Assembly (NCBI RefSeq): GCF_024679095.1 | Contig: NC_066535.1 | Coordinates: 1,687,672-1,751,671, forward strand | Length of the DNA stretch: 64,000 bases | Reading direction: 5' to 3' | Source of the DNA: Eriocheir sinensis | Lineage: Eukaryota; Arthropoda; Malacostraca; Decapoda; Varunidae | In this document: piece by piece, positions 27,993-44,586 of the stretch | Numbering within the stretch: the stretch's first letter is position 1 | Layout: each line of letters opens with the position of its first letter | Translations under genes and position numbers: made by a program | The notes under the pieces: model-generated | Database searches by the model: none | The model's input: only the letters and a program-made list of their open reading frames with translations | Told to the model about the DNA's origin: nothing

Positions 27993-28095
27993 ACGTCGTG
28001 GCCTATAGGTTCCTTGCACGTGACGGCACACCCTCTCCGTGGTGGCAGCAGGCGATGCATTTAGCGTTGTGTGGGACCGAGCCCGTATCAGCTGA

Positions 28096-28361
28096 CGTGC
28101 GAGGTACTTTGGTAATCATACGAAAGACAGTGAATTTGCCAATGTGCCAGCATTTTGTTGTGTTATTGGGTGCGCAAACAAGCAGACAAAGTTCCCGGAA
28201 AAGTTTTTCTTACAACTACCAGCAGCAGACAAGAGATATGGAGGGGAGAGAGAAGATAACAAGAGAACGGCGAGGGAAGTGGCTGGCAAATCTGGCAAGA
28301 GCTGTCTTAACCGAGGCTGGAAAAAGGCATCTCCTCGTGTGCAGTGATCATTTTTTGAGTG
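28096..28361 (+). pseudogene. THAP zinc-finger exon, start lost and frameshifted
   Basis: THAP domains are C2CH zinc modules that bind DNA, found at protein N termini and in P-element-type transposases. Frame 1 reads VPAFCCVIGCANKQ from 28144, with the C-x4-C pair at the expected place, then FFLQLPAADKRYGG. The matching second half, ERRGKWLANLARA and the C-x2-H motif VCSDHFLSG, lies one frame over. A single-base shift between about 28230 and 28275 is therefore needed. The usual ATG is GTG here. Directly after FLSG comes a strong donor GTAAGT at 28362, where a first coding exon could plausibly end. Domain identity is likely. Whether it is a dead copy or a sequencing error in a live gene cannot be told, and no downstream exon was identified. 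Confidence 0.65.
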
Positions 28362-28779
28362 GTAAGTACATATTTGTTTCCTATTTAAGGCACAACACTC
28401 GAATAAACTCAATAATTTAACCGAGAGACACACAAAAGTGACACAGGAATCAGTAACTCACCAGCGGCGCCACCACTACCACCGGCACAAAAAAGACACA
28501 GACCAGACATCTGATTATTGTTCCTTGAAGGAATTCCTTATACTATGAACAATTATAGTCTCTGTACCTATTAACGGTATCTTGTAAAAGTAAACTAACA
28601 ATGTCAAATCAAACCACCGAATCTAACCCTAACTTTATTCATAGGTCATGACAGGTCATGACAGTGTGCTCTCTTACTGTTTATATTGTGCCATGCAGGG
28701 CTGCAAAATTTTATATCATATGACTAGTCTCCATGCAGGCCCCTTCCCATCCCAAGTACCTCATGGCAGGTAACAGGTG
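28362..28779. other. Sequence downstream of the THAP exon, nothing assigned
   Basis: Begins with a donor-like GTAAGTACA, consistent with an intron start. No second exon is recognisable. Confidence 0.45.
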
Positions 28780-29033
28780 TTGAATCAGTCTCACGCAATA
28801 ATCGTTGATTTGACACAGTCATTCCAGAGATACCCTGTGATCCTGCGTAGACACCCATTACCAAAGGCATCAATCGGCCTCTCCAAGTCGCTATTCAGTG
28901 TCCATGTCTCACAGCCATAGATTAAGACAGGGAGCACAAGCAATTTGAAGATCTGGATCTTTATCCTTCTGCACAGGTATCGACAACGCCATATACTCTG
29001 GCTGAGCGAGTCCATAACGTCAATAATAACGCC
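28780..29033 (-). mobile_element. RTE-like LINE fragment (C-terminal region)
   Basis: The minus frame contains KIQIFKLLVLPVLIYGCETW followed by RRITGYLWNDCV. This is the pattern found after the reverse transcriptase core in many RTE-type elements. There is no catalytic core, and the fragment ends at the TA tract. Confidence 0.7.
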
Positions 29034-31545
<2,512 letters not shown>

Positions 31546-31652
31546 AGAACGCAGGAGTTCACAGGCAGGCCGGTAGGCCTGTGCCGAGGCAGCTCTTTGA
31601 CCCTAAGCTCCAGTGTATCTGTAACCCCACCTAGTATCGCTGTCCATGGTCT
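31546..31652 (-). mobile_element. CR1 3'-end fragment
   Basis: The minus-strand match to the last 105 bases of CR1 copy 3 includes GAGGCCGGTAGGCCTGTxCGAGGCAGCTC-type sequence and ends at an AAGAACG remnant of the 8-bp tail. It directly abuts the LINE-J poly-A. Confidence 0.75.
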
Positions 31653-31654
31653 TA

Positions 31655-31657
<3 letters not shown>

Positions 31658-31715
<58 letters not shown>

Positions 31716-31807
31716 CGTTTTGCCTATTGCCCATTGGTGCTGGTGCAGGCTTTCATCCTGGTGGATCCAGATGGTCGGATCGCGCTTTTCCCTGCGGGTC
31801 CTGATGG

Positions 31808-31859
<52 letters not shown>

Positions 31860-31861
31860 AT

Positions 31862-31896
<35 letters not shown>

Positions 31897-31909
31897 ATAT
31901 ATATATATA
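31658..31909. repeat. Interrupted (AT)n tracts
   Basis: AT runs at 31658-31713 and 31811-31909 with about 100 bases of unique sequence between them. Confidence 0.95.
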
Positions 31910-31916
31910 ATATCCA

Positions 31917-33164
31917 GACATATCTATATATACTATTATTTCTAATTATTTTGTGACATAATGACTAACAAAATGTACCAATTTTCACTTCTACACTCAC
32001 CCTCCTCCTTATACTGGACATGTTCATTCCACACAGGCTGAACTACAAACACTTCGTAACCTCCACCACACGATTACATACTCACTGCCAATATTCTATC
32101 CTGTCTGTTTTAGGATTCCGCAGTTTTCTTGCCCTTTAGTTCTACTTCCTGAGGCTTGCGGACTGATGGCGCTCTCACTGAAACTTGCTTCATAGACACC
32201 TAAACTTTTCTGCTCTCATCCTATCAATATTCACCTCCTTCCTGCTCGTACTTATATCTTCTATCGATCTTGCCTAAACTTCCAATCCTCTACTCGACCC
32301 AGATGCTTCCATTTCTTCCGTCCTATTCAACATCTTTTGCTCAATCTCAACAGAAGTCGTACTTTTTCCTTCTAACCTTAGGAAGTATGGTTATGACTCC
32401 ATTATCTATCTTGCTCTTCGACTTTCCTCTAGCTGCGTAAACTATCTGGTTCAGTTGCTATACATAGGACCCGATAGCTCTCTCCACTTTGGTTTCTAAA
32501 CCCGTTCTTTTCTTCTATATATATATATATATATATATATATTTCCGGCCCTACTCATCTTCCATACACAGTTCATTCACCTAAACTCATCAACATCCAC
32601 AATTCATCCTTTCCTCCACCCCTTCCTGATTCATCAATATCTTCCACTACCCACTCCTTCCACATCATCACCCGACACTATATATGCTCAACTAATCTCC
32701 TCCCTGCACTTCCATCACAATTACCTTGTCACCCACAATTCTAAATCACTCTCCACTCTTCCTACGTCCTCTCCTTACTCTTTGCTAATCTTCCTTTATC
32801 CTTAAATCCCTCTTCTTTCCTTCCTTTCCTCCTCCTCACTCCTTCCTTTCCCTACCTCTAATCTAATCATGGCAAGGCTCTCGTCCCATCCTAATCTCCA
32901 TTCTCCGATATTTTCAGCCTGTTGCCTACTGTTTTCCTTTTCACCTATTGCTCTTTTGCAATTTTCCTCCCCCTCCTTCGTGTCTTTCGCCCCACTGCAC
33001 TTCACTCTCCATCTCTTGTTTCCAAAACTCTTGCTGCTACTTCCTCACTATCTCCTCACCCTAAACTCTGAACACTCTCACCTGCTCCTCTTCCTCTCCA
33101 TACGACCTACTCTTAAGATTATCATCACCTCTCCTCCCTGTCTATTCCTCTTCTCCACCTTTTG
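31917..33164. other. Pyrimidine-rich stretch, no gene seen
   Basis: T/C-rich on the plus strand with a short (AT)n at 32513-32541. Frames are short and of low complexity. It may be older repeat sequence. Confidence 0.5.
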
Positions 33165-33245
33165 ATTTTTCATATTACTTTTTTATTATTGTTATTTCCT
33201 TTTTTCTTGTGCCCTTGACTGTCCTCTATTCGTTGTAAAAAAACA
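33165..33245 (+). mobile_element. LINE-J 3' UTR fragment E
   Basis: Matches the terminal 80 bases of LINE-J (TTGTGCCCTTGA, then TGTAAAAAAA). Confidence 0.65.
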
Positions 33246-34132
33246 TTCTATTAACATGTCTCTCTCTCTTCTCTCTTCACCAGCTATCTCTCGTTATATA
33301 ATGTTGTTATGTGTGTCTTCTCTTAGTTACTTTTCATGACCTTGTCAGTTCTTTTCTATTTACTTGTTATGCTTTTATTATGCGAGTAGTATTTTCTACA
33401 CACTTACAGCTCTGGCACTAAACTAATCAAATAAACAGTCTCTCTCTCTCTCTAAAAAAATTAACTCTCTCTAACGAGAGAACTCGCCTACCATCCTCTT
33501 CCCTAGATCAGGCAAAGGAAACACTCTCCTCAGTTAGATAAACTAACCAAAACAAGAGAACTGTTAATCAAATCTACAACCAGAAACACTAGATGCCAAT
33601 GTAAACCTAAAACACAGCACCAAGAAAGAGCAGTCATGCAAATCACTAAAGATAACCAGAAACACACAACTTAAAACACACCCAGAATCCGTTGAGGATG
33701 AGAAAACACTCTTTAATCAACTGGAAGTATACTCTGAGAAACACTGTGACTTTTCACCACGCGACAAGCATCGATATGGACAAACTGACAACTTCAGGGG
33801 AAAAAAGTATGAGACGAAAAACTCTCCATATTCGCGTATGACATTTTATGACAGCACTTGGTTCCATAGAGATCATTAGGATCACTCTGGAAGGAGTCTC
33901 CAACCGTCGAGGAAGGAACTAGTTAATGGGACGAGATAGGATAGGTGTTTAAAGAGGCATCTCCATAGCGTTGATACTAGATGACAGAAGGACAGAAAGG
34001 TTCTTCTAAAAGAGGACCCCAATCGGAGGAGATGATATAAGGCTAAGGTAGAGACAGTATGGAAAGACACTTTTACTGCGGGTTTTGGAAGTATAATAAA
34101 CAAGAAGCATCAGAAACTTGAAATAAGCTGGT

Positions 34133-34136
<4 letters not shown>
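33246..34136. other. No gene seen
   Basis: A-rich and apparently unique. I could not extend CR1 copy 3 into it. Confidence 0.5.

Positions 34137-34227
<91 letters not shown>
34137..34227. repeat. (AC)n microsatellite at the CR1 copy 3 boundary
   Basis: Pure AC run directly before the first recognisable CR1 endonuclease sequence. Confidence 0.96.
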
Positions 34228-34230
<3 letters not shown>

Positions 34231-34561
34231 TCACATACACATTGTGACGTTTAAACAAGGAAAGAAAACTAACTCTCAGAGTTCTGTTAACAGAGGGAGG
34301 AGTAAAACAGGCAGAGACAGGGAATACAGGAGGCTCAGCAATACTCTCGAGTAGGAGTAGAAATAACCTGCGTAATGGGGACTTCTTAAACCAGGAATAA
34401 CCTGGGAGGAGACCTAGTAAGACCACAGCCGAGTATTGGGCTTGAAGTATAAGATAATTTCCTTGCAGGTAGTTACTGAGTCTACCAGAGGAGATAACAT
34501 ATTAGACTTAGATGAAAACGAATGGGAAATTACATGAGAGGAGGAGGAGTTGCAAGACGAG

Positions 34562-34595
<34 letters not shown>

Positions 34596-36811
34596 AAAAC
34601 AAAGAAACACAAAGGAAGAACAAACAACACCAGACCTGATGGTCCTTACGAGGCTGTTTGTGGCAAGCTACACTAACTATCTAATCAAAGGTGGAAGATG
34701 AAGGACAGCAAAGAGAGAGGTAGAAATGTCTTACAATAATTTAGTTAAAGTAATAGTAGAGGGGCAAGGACAGCATATACCACAGCGAACACTTAGAAAA
34801 GAAAACAATGACCCCAAGTGGATGACTCGTGGACTAAAACACGAAATAGGGTTAAAGAAGGGAGTTTATCAGAAAATAAAAGAATGGTGAAACACATTTC
34901 AGAGGCCGGTATGTCGAAGTATCTAGATTAGTGAAGAAAACACCAGGATAGCAAAAATAAACTATGAGATCAAAGTAGCAAATGAGGCGAAAAGTAATCC
35001 TAAGGGCTTCTTTCATATGAATAGAACAAAAACACGGGAGAAAATTGGACCGCTGAAAAGTAACACACGCGAGCTTGTGGAAAATTACGAAAATATGAGC
35101 ACATTGTTGAATGACTACTTCCTTTCAGTATTCACACAAGAGGATCGAACGACTATTCCGGAAAGGGTTCAGGTGTACGAGGGCGCGGATGGCAATAAAT
35201 TGAAGGATATAATCATTACCAGGCAAATAACTCAGGATGAGATAGATAAGCTTAAGAAGAATAAGTCGCCAGGTTCTGACGGGATATTTTCGAGGGTACT
35301 GAAGGAATGTAATGATGTACTAAGTGACCCACTAACCGACATCTTTAAGATGTTGGTAAATATTGGGTATGTGCCCAGCCTATGGAAAGTAGCTAATGTG
35401 ACGCCGATTTTCAAAAAGGGGGACAGGTCAGCTGCTTCAAATTATCGCCCAATTAGCTTAACATCGGTTATAGGCAAGATGCTGGAGTCCATAATAGCCA
35501 GGAACATTCGGGAGCATCTAGAAAAACATAGCTTAATTCACGACTCGCAGCATGGGTTCACGAAAGGTAGGTCATGCCTCACCAATCTCTTGTCCTTCTA
35601 CAATAAAGTATTTGAGGCGGTAGACAGAGATGAAAATTATGATGTAATCTATCTTGATTTTAGTAAAGCCTTTAACAAAGTTCCTCATGCACCAACGACT
35701 GTTGCTTAAATTACAGGCTCACGAAGTAAAGGGTAAAGTTTTGAACTGGGGCTTAGCAATAGGAAGCAAAGAGTACAAATCAATGGTAAAAGATCTGACT
35801 GGGGATATGTTACGAGTGGGGTCCCACAAGGTTCAGTATTAGGTCCACTTTCGTTTATTTTTTATATCAATGACTTAGATACAGGAATTAGTAGTGATGT
35901 CAGTAAGTTTGCAGATGATACCAAGATCGGTAGAGTAATTGAGTCGGGTCAGGACGCTAGTATTCTCCAGGATGAACTAAACAGATTGTATGACTGGGCG
36001 GATAAATGGCAGATGGAGTTCAATGTAGGGAAGTGCAGTATTCTGAGTGTAGGTAGGAACAACCCCTCACATAACTATTGGTTAAGTGACACTCTCATAA
36101 TCAGGTCTGGGTGCGAGAGGGATTTAGGGGTCTTAGTGAGCTCTGATCTCCGTCCAAGAACACAATGCTTTCAAGCTAGAAATCGAGCAAATAGGGTACT
36201 GGGATTTATTTCAAGGAGCGTAAGTAACAGAAGCGCCGAAGTCTTCCTCAAACTATATTTAGCATTAGTTAGACCTCATCTTGACTATGCGGTTCAGTTC
36301 TGGTCACCTTACTATAGAATGGATATCAAAATGTTAGAATCGGTGCAGAGGAGGATGACTAAGACGATTCAGGGGTTGAGAAACTTGCCATACGAGGAAA
36401 GACTCAAACAGTTAAACTTGCATTCTCTAGAAAGGCGAAGGGTGCGTGGAGACATGATCGAGGTTTATAAATGGATGAAGGGCTTTAATAAGGGGGCTAT
36501 TCGTAAGGTTTTGTTGGTAAGAGAACCGGGTAGGACACGAAGTAATGGGTTTAAACTGGATAAATTCAGATTCAACAGGGACATAGGCAAAAATTGGTTA
36601 ACTACCAGAGTGGTGGATAAGTGGAATAGGCTTAGCAGTCATGTTATGAGTGCCAATACAATTATCACATTCAAAAATAGATTAGATAAATTCATGGACA
36701 GCGATATTAGGTGGGGTTAGATACACGGGAGCCTAGGTTCAAAGGAGCTGCCTCGTACAGGCCTACCGGCCTCTGGCAGACTCCTACGTTCTTATGTTCT
36801 TATGTTCTTAA
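34228..36811 (+). mobile_element. CR1 LINE copy 3
   Basis: Similarity to copy 1 begins in the endonuclease and ends with GTTCTTAT, GTTCTTAT and GTTCTTAA at 36788-36811. A GGA-rich microsatellite at 34542-34600 interrupts the endonuclease-RT link. Copies 1 and 3 differ at many bases, so they are not recent duplicates of each other. Confidence 0.88.
34242..36720 (+). pseudogene. CR1 ORF2, catalytic residues kept but frame broken
   Basis: Endonuclease pieces are seen near 34380 (VMGDF-like) and 34470 (VVTESTRGDNILDLD). The reverse transcriptase is open at 35017-35709 with IFKKGDRS, NYRPISLTSV and the motif-A aspartate of YLDFSKAF at 35656-35658. A one-base gain near 35690 and a loss of about ten bases near 35745 break the frame. 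GVPQGSVLGP-type sequence follows near 35818. FADDT is at 35908-35922, before the next open segment at 35986-36720, which runs to the family stop at 36718-36720. Unlike copy 1, both catalytic aspartate sites are kept. Confidence 0.88.
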
Positions 36812-37019
36812 GGGGAAGGCTCCTCCCCATCCCCCATCCCTCCAGCCAAAGCTGGCAGGAAAGGAAAAAGAACCATGCAACATGGAAAAATTGCATGGAA
36901 ATTATGTAGGAAAGAGGAAAGAACTACCATTACTGCTACCGCTAACCGGGCGATAAAAAAACAGACAAGGACACCAGTATTCGAAAGAACTTAACATTAT
37001 TACGACAATGAGTAATATC
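36812..37019. other. Spacer between two CR1 copies, nothing seen
   Basis: Unique-looking sequence separating the tail of copy 3 from oppositely oriented copy 4. Confidence 0.4.
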
Positions 37020-37258
37020 TTAGTTGCTGGTAATCTATATTCCGCAATGAAATCTCTATTTGAAGTGTCTATCCAAGATTCTGTGCCTCCGATGATGTGA
37101 TAATGATTTGTAGCTGCGAGTGCTGTCTTCAAATTTGTTACGTAGGCTACGAGCGTTTATATAGCAAGCTTTAATGTGATTCGAGTCGGGGATTGCGCGG
37201 GTTGAGTGTTCCCTCACGGTGGAGCTGCTGGTGTTCTCGCCTTGGCCTTTTTAGGCTT

Positions 37259-37480
37259 TCAAATAGCCACTAGGTCACAGAGCAGACTCCCGAAACGGGC
37301 TGCTCCAACAGGGTTTAAGTGGATGCCATCGGCAAGGAACAAGTCCGAGTCGTAGTAAAGATTGTTCCACAAGTTAATGAACTGGACGTTTTCTTGTGAG
37401 CAAAGGGACTGAAGTCTGTTGCTCGTGCTGAAGGCCTTACTGTAAAAGCTAGATTCAGTACCGACCCTCGGGAGGATTCC
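37259..37480 (-). pseudogene. CR1 ORF1 esterase, C-terminal part
   Basis: The peptide reads SGILPRVG, then RLQSLCSQENVQFINLW and DGIHLNPVGAARFGSLL, ending in a stop near 37259. The Asp-x-x-His of DGIH is the acid-base pair of SGNH hydrolases. Copy 1 has DGVHLSLQGV at the same place. Upstream, the frame runs into a triplet-repeat tract, so the N-terminal half is lost. Confidence 0.7.
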
Positions 37481-37486
37481 TGAGAT

Positions 37487-37545
37487 TATGATGATGATGA
37501 TGATGATGATGAGGAGGAGGAGGAGGAGGAGGAGGAGGACGAGGA
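37487..37545. repeat. (ATG)n then (GAG)n
   Basis: Triplet tracts within CR1 copy 4. Confidence 0.95.
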
Positions 37546-37715
37546 GGGATAGGAATAGAAGGGAAGGAGAAAGAGGAGGAGGAAGCATTGGAAAAGTAGT
37601 AGCAGGAGGAGTAGGAGGAGGAGAGGAGGGCAATTATAGAAGAATCGATCATCTCTCACTCTATTGGAAATCGAGTCTAGAAATACTCGTCACGTGTTAC
37701 GTCGGAGCCTTCTAA

Positions 37716-37870
37716 TGGGCCGGGGAGGGGAAGGGGGCAAGGGAGGGTGGCGATGGTAGGGAGAGGATGAAGGGGTGAGCAGTGTGGGGCGGGGTGGATG
37801 GGGCCGGGGTGCCTTCTGGGAATAGGTGTTATGAGGTCATTCGGGTGGGAGAGGCAGTGAGGGGTGGGCT
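37716..37870 (+). other. G-run-dense segment with a quadruplex-type motif
   Basis: At 37717-37737 the pattern is GGG, 2 nt, GGGG, 1 nt, GGGG, 2 nt, GGGGG. This satisfies the usual four-run quadruplex rule. More G runs follow to 37870. Whether it folds is unknown. Confidence 0.6.
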
Positions 37871-38795
37871 TAAGCTACACACAACTAGTTGAACTAGACT
37901 CTAGAGTGTATATTTAAATTAATATGAATGTTTCAAATAATACTAACGACAAGGTAAAGTTATTAGTTTTGGGAGCCGTTCTATAGTTTGTAACCAGCGG
38001 CACTAAATGATTGCTTGAGGTTAGCATAGATACCAGTTGGTAAGAAAATGATATCTGTAAATGCAGTATCCTGAAGCCCGTGCATCGGTTCTCTGCTACT
38101 GGTGCTGCTTACATACATTAGGGTTTTCATGGGCAACTAAGAGCTTCTTACCGAGTTCAGTGACGAAGAAAGGGTTGCGTTGAGAGGCTCACAAACCCAT
38201 TAGTGACGCGCGGCGAGACATCGGTCTAGAGGTGCAGCGTAACAGTTTCGATATGCTTCGCTGTTTTCGCCGAGTTTTAAACATCGATAAACAGTTAGGA
38301 AGAAGACGACACGGCCTTTCCACTGTATTGCACGGTATTTTGAATTTCATTACAGTGTTATGATAATGACCATATCGCACCAGCAGCTGAATATCAATAC
38401 TCTTTAAATATAAAATTCAAATCAAATAAATAGATTCCTTGGGCTTTATTAATTTCAATTTTCTCGCTCGACTTCATATCTTTTTCACTGTTTCTTAATA
38501 ATAAATGTAAAGGGTGATGTTAATTTGGGCCTGGAGGATTGTGACTTTACAGTATGACAAAACTAGTGCAGAGGTCAAGAAAAAAGATGATGCGGAGGAG
38601 GAGGAGGAGGAGGAGAAAGAGAAGGAGGAGGAGAAGGATAAAGAAAGAACACAAGGGGAAGACTAAAAGAAGTAATGAAAAAAATGAAGTATAAGAGTGG
38701 ATAGGGAAGGGAAGGGAAGGGCAGAGAGGTGCAAAAGGATATGATACTGAGGTCAAGGGGTAAAGTGTAGGGGCCCACTCGTGTCCTTGGGTCCT

Positions 38796-38796
<1 letters not shown>
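37871..38796. other. No gene seen; GGA-rich at 38584-38640
   Basis: AT-rich unique sequence, then a purine-rich patch. Confidence 0.55.
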
Positions 38797-38827
<31 letters not shown>

Positions 38828-38883
38828 TTCCATCCCAAGGCAACGTATTACCTGGCGAGTACTGCTGACGATCAGATATTGTC

Positions 38884-38939
<56 letters not shown>
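38797..38939. repeat. Two (CA)n microsatellites
   Basis: CA runs at 38797-38822 and 38885-38939 with 62 unique bases between. Confidence 0.97.
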
Positions 38940-41515
<2,576 letters not shown>

Positions 41516-41519
41516 ATAA

Positions 41520-42330
41520 CACAAAATCCTACCAAAAACACAACCACCATCACCTCCACCACCTCCACCAAAAACACAACCACCATCACCTCCACCACCT
41601 CCACCAAAAACACGACCACCATCACCTCCACCACCTCCACCAAAAACACAACCACCATCACCTCCACCACCTCCACCAAAAACACAACCACCATCACCTC
41701 CACCACCTCCACCAAAAACATGACCACCATCACCTCCACCACCTCCACCAAAAACACGACCACCATCAACTCCACCACCTCCACCAAAAACACCACCACC
41801 ATCACCTCCACCACAACCACCATCACTCCACCACCTCCACCAAAACACACCACCATCACCTCCACCACCTCCACCAAAACACAACCACCATCACCTCCAC
41901 CACCTCCACCAAAAACACAACCACCACCACCACCACCACCACCAAAACACAACCACCATCAACTCCACCACCTCCACCAAAAACACATACCACAATCACC
42001 TCCACTACCTCCACCAAAAACATGACCACCATCACCTCCACCACCTCCACCAAAAACACGACCACCATCACCTCCACCACCTCCACCAAAAACACAACCA
42101 CCATCACCTCCACCACCTCCACCAAAAACACAACCACCACCACCTCCATCAAAAACACAACCACAATCACCTCCACCACCTCCACCAAAAACACAACCAC
42201 CATCACCTCCACCACCTCCACCAAAAACACAACCACCATCACCTCCACCACCTCCACCAAAAACACAACCACCATCACCTCCACCACCTCCACCAAAAAC
42301 ACAACCACCATCACCACCTCCACCACGAAC
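41520..42330. repeat. 36-bp minisatellite, about 22 units
   Basis: The unit combines AAAAACACAACCACCATCAC and CTCCACCACCTCCACC. A 36-base period is a multiple of three, so several frames stay open (TSTKNTTTI, and VFGGGGGGDGG on the minus strand). Units near 41800-41990 are shortened or altered. I reject it as coding: no start context, domain or splice site, and all frames are equally open. Confidence 0.95.
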
Positions 42331-42852
<522 letters not shown>

Positions 42853-43497
42853 AAAAACATCACTAAACTCATGAACGCTGCAACACTGGCTGGTAAGCTA
42901 GTTTCGTATGTCAAGACCTTCAAAATAATGAACCATTTCAGGAGAGGCAATTCTTCTGTTATTTTGCAACTTTAGATAATCATAAGCTCGTTTACAGAAA
43001 AGTGAGAGCTATATATGTACTGAATAAAATATTATACTTTATACAAGCATCAATTCCAACGTCTATATTTAAAACTAATAACCTTATATATGCTTGTTTT
43101 CCCCTTGTCCCTCACACTTCTCACGACATCGTCAATATTTACTACTACTACTCTTCATCCGGCTATGACAGTATTTTTTGCCTCAGAGATTTCTAGGAGC
43201 CTCTATCAAAGCTCTATTAATAGCTCCTTCCACGAAAAGATGCGCTGATGTCACAACTGTATTGCTTCCTTCTCTCCACATCAAACAACAGTCAGATGAC
43301 GTAAAAAACAGTCCTGCATTTTGACTACTGACCCCAAACTGAAGTGCCTGTGCATGAGGTGTGAGAGCTCGTCAACTGCCGTATGTTGTGTTGTACAGAA
43401 TAAGCTAAACCAGTCAAGGTAAAGATTTGCGCTCCCTTGATGTATACAGTGTATGCACGTTATAGTGTGTCATGAAAACGGAAAGCTTCGTGAACCA

Positions 43498-43571
<74 letters not shown>

Positions 43572-44551
43572 TAATATCGGCGTGCAGAGAATCCTCTGCT
43601 TGAGGCAAGGCACGGCTGGGGATGGAGAGAAAATGATTATTGCTTTTTCGCAAAGGTGGTCAGGATCGGGAAATTTACAGCCAATGTAATAGCCGACAAC
43701 TCTGACGAAAGAGGAATACTGGGGCCAATATCTCTTACAAATCATATGGGACTTGGACAGCGCCTCATGGGTGACACTAAAATCAATAAAGGCGCCAGGA
43801 GGAAGCCAGAAGTCGGCCAAACAGACTCATAGCAACCATCTATCAACCCATCCTTCCATCCGTAGAGGCAGCTCAGTAACTATCCATATTTCCACCTATT
43901 TATCCAGCCAGACAGCCAGCCTTCTATTACTTCACCTGCCTGTTTCGTTAGGCAGCTAACTGTTTATACCTTCCAGCATATATCCAGCCAGAGTCAGCTC
44001 AGCCAAAGTCCGCCTCCTGCGTTGCCCACGAAGGACACTCACCCGCCCGATCATCTTCGTTTACCAGACAATAAGGACTAAAGTGCTGTCTCCACGACGC
44101 AATAAAAATACATGCTGAATCATTTAGCATGATAAATGCAATGCTTGAAGAGAGAAAAACGTAAATCGAAAAAAATCGCTTCTACTATATCTAAATCCTC
44201 CTCTTCGTCATTATGATCCTCAGTCATTACGAATTAACAACTGCAGGAATTTTTTTCCCATTGTCCCTCTTCTCTTTGTCTGCTGTTGCTGTACCTGCTC
44301 AGGGCAAATGTTATAAATTAATGTCTCCACCTGCTTTTCTGGCTGCCCTGACCTCCACAATTACTGGGTTGCCACTTAGTTTTTTTGGCTGTCCTTATCA
44401 GTTCTATGCACGAAATGACCTTCCCAAGTCCATTTTCTGTTCTTGATTATTAGAATATCTTCAAGCCTTATCTGTTCCCTGATCTAATCAAGATGCTTGC
44501 TTTCAGTCTCTCTATGCAACATTTTTCCCTCTATTCCTTTTTGCTTGCTTC

Positions 44552-44552
<1 letters not shown>
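42853..44552. other. No recognised gene; (CA)n at 43498-43569
   Basis: Apparently unique. A minus frame at 43570-43820 has ordinary composition, but I recognise no family and found no splice pair. Confidence 0.5.

Positions 44553-44553
<1 letters not shown>

Positions 44554-44585
<32 letters not shown>
44554..44585. repeat. (TC)n microsatellite
   Basis: Lies at the end of the RTE-like remnant, on its C-terminal side. Confidence 0.96.

Positions 44586-44586
<1 letters not shown>

Larger units (their letters stand above)
37020..37640 (-). mobile_element. CR1 LINE copy 4: ORF1 end and endonuclease start only
   Basis: On the minus strand it carries the last part of the ORF1 esterase (LWNNLYYDSDLFLADGIHL, block V, near 37300-37370). 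The endonuclease start follows: IKACYINARSLRNKFED near 37150, then in another frame ESWIDTSNRDFIAEY near 37080. The reverse transcriptase and 3' tail are absent. A (ATG)n/(GAG)n tract at 37487-37545 interrupts ORF1. This copy preserves the 5' half rather than the 3' half of the element. Confidence 0.75.
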
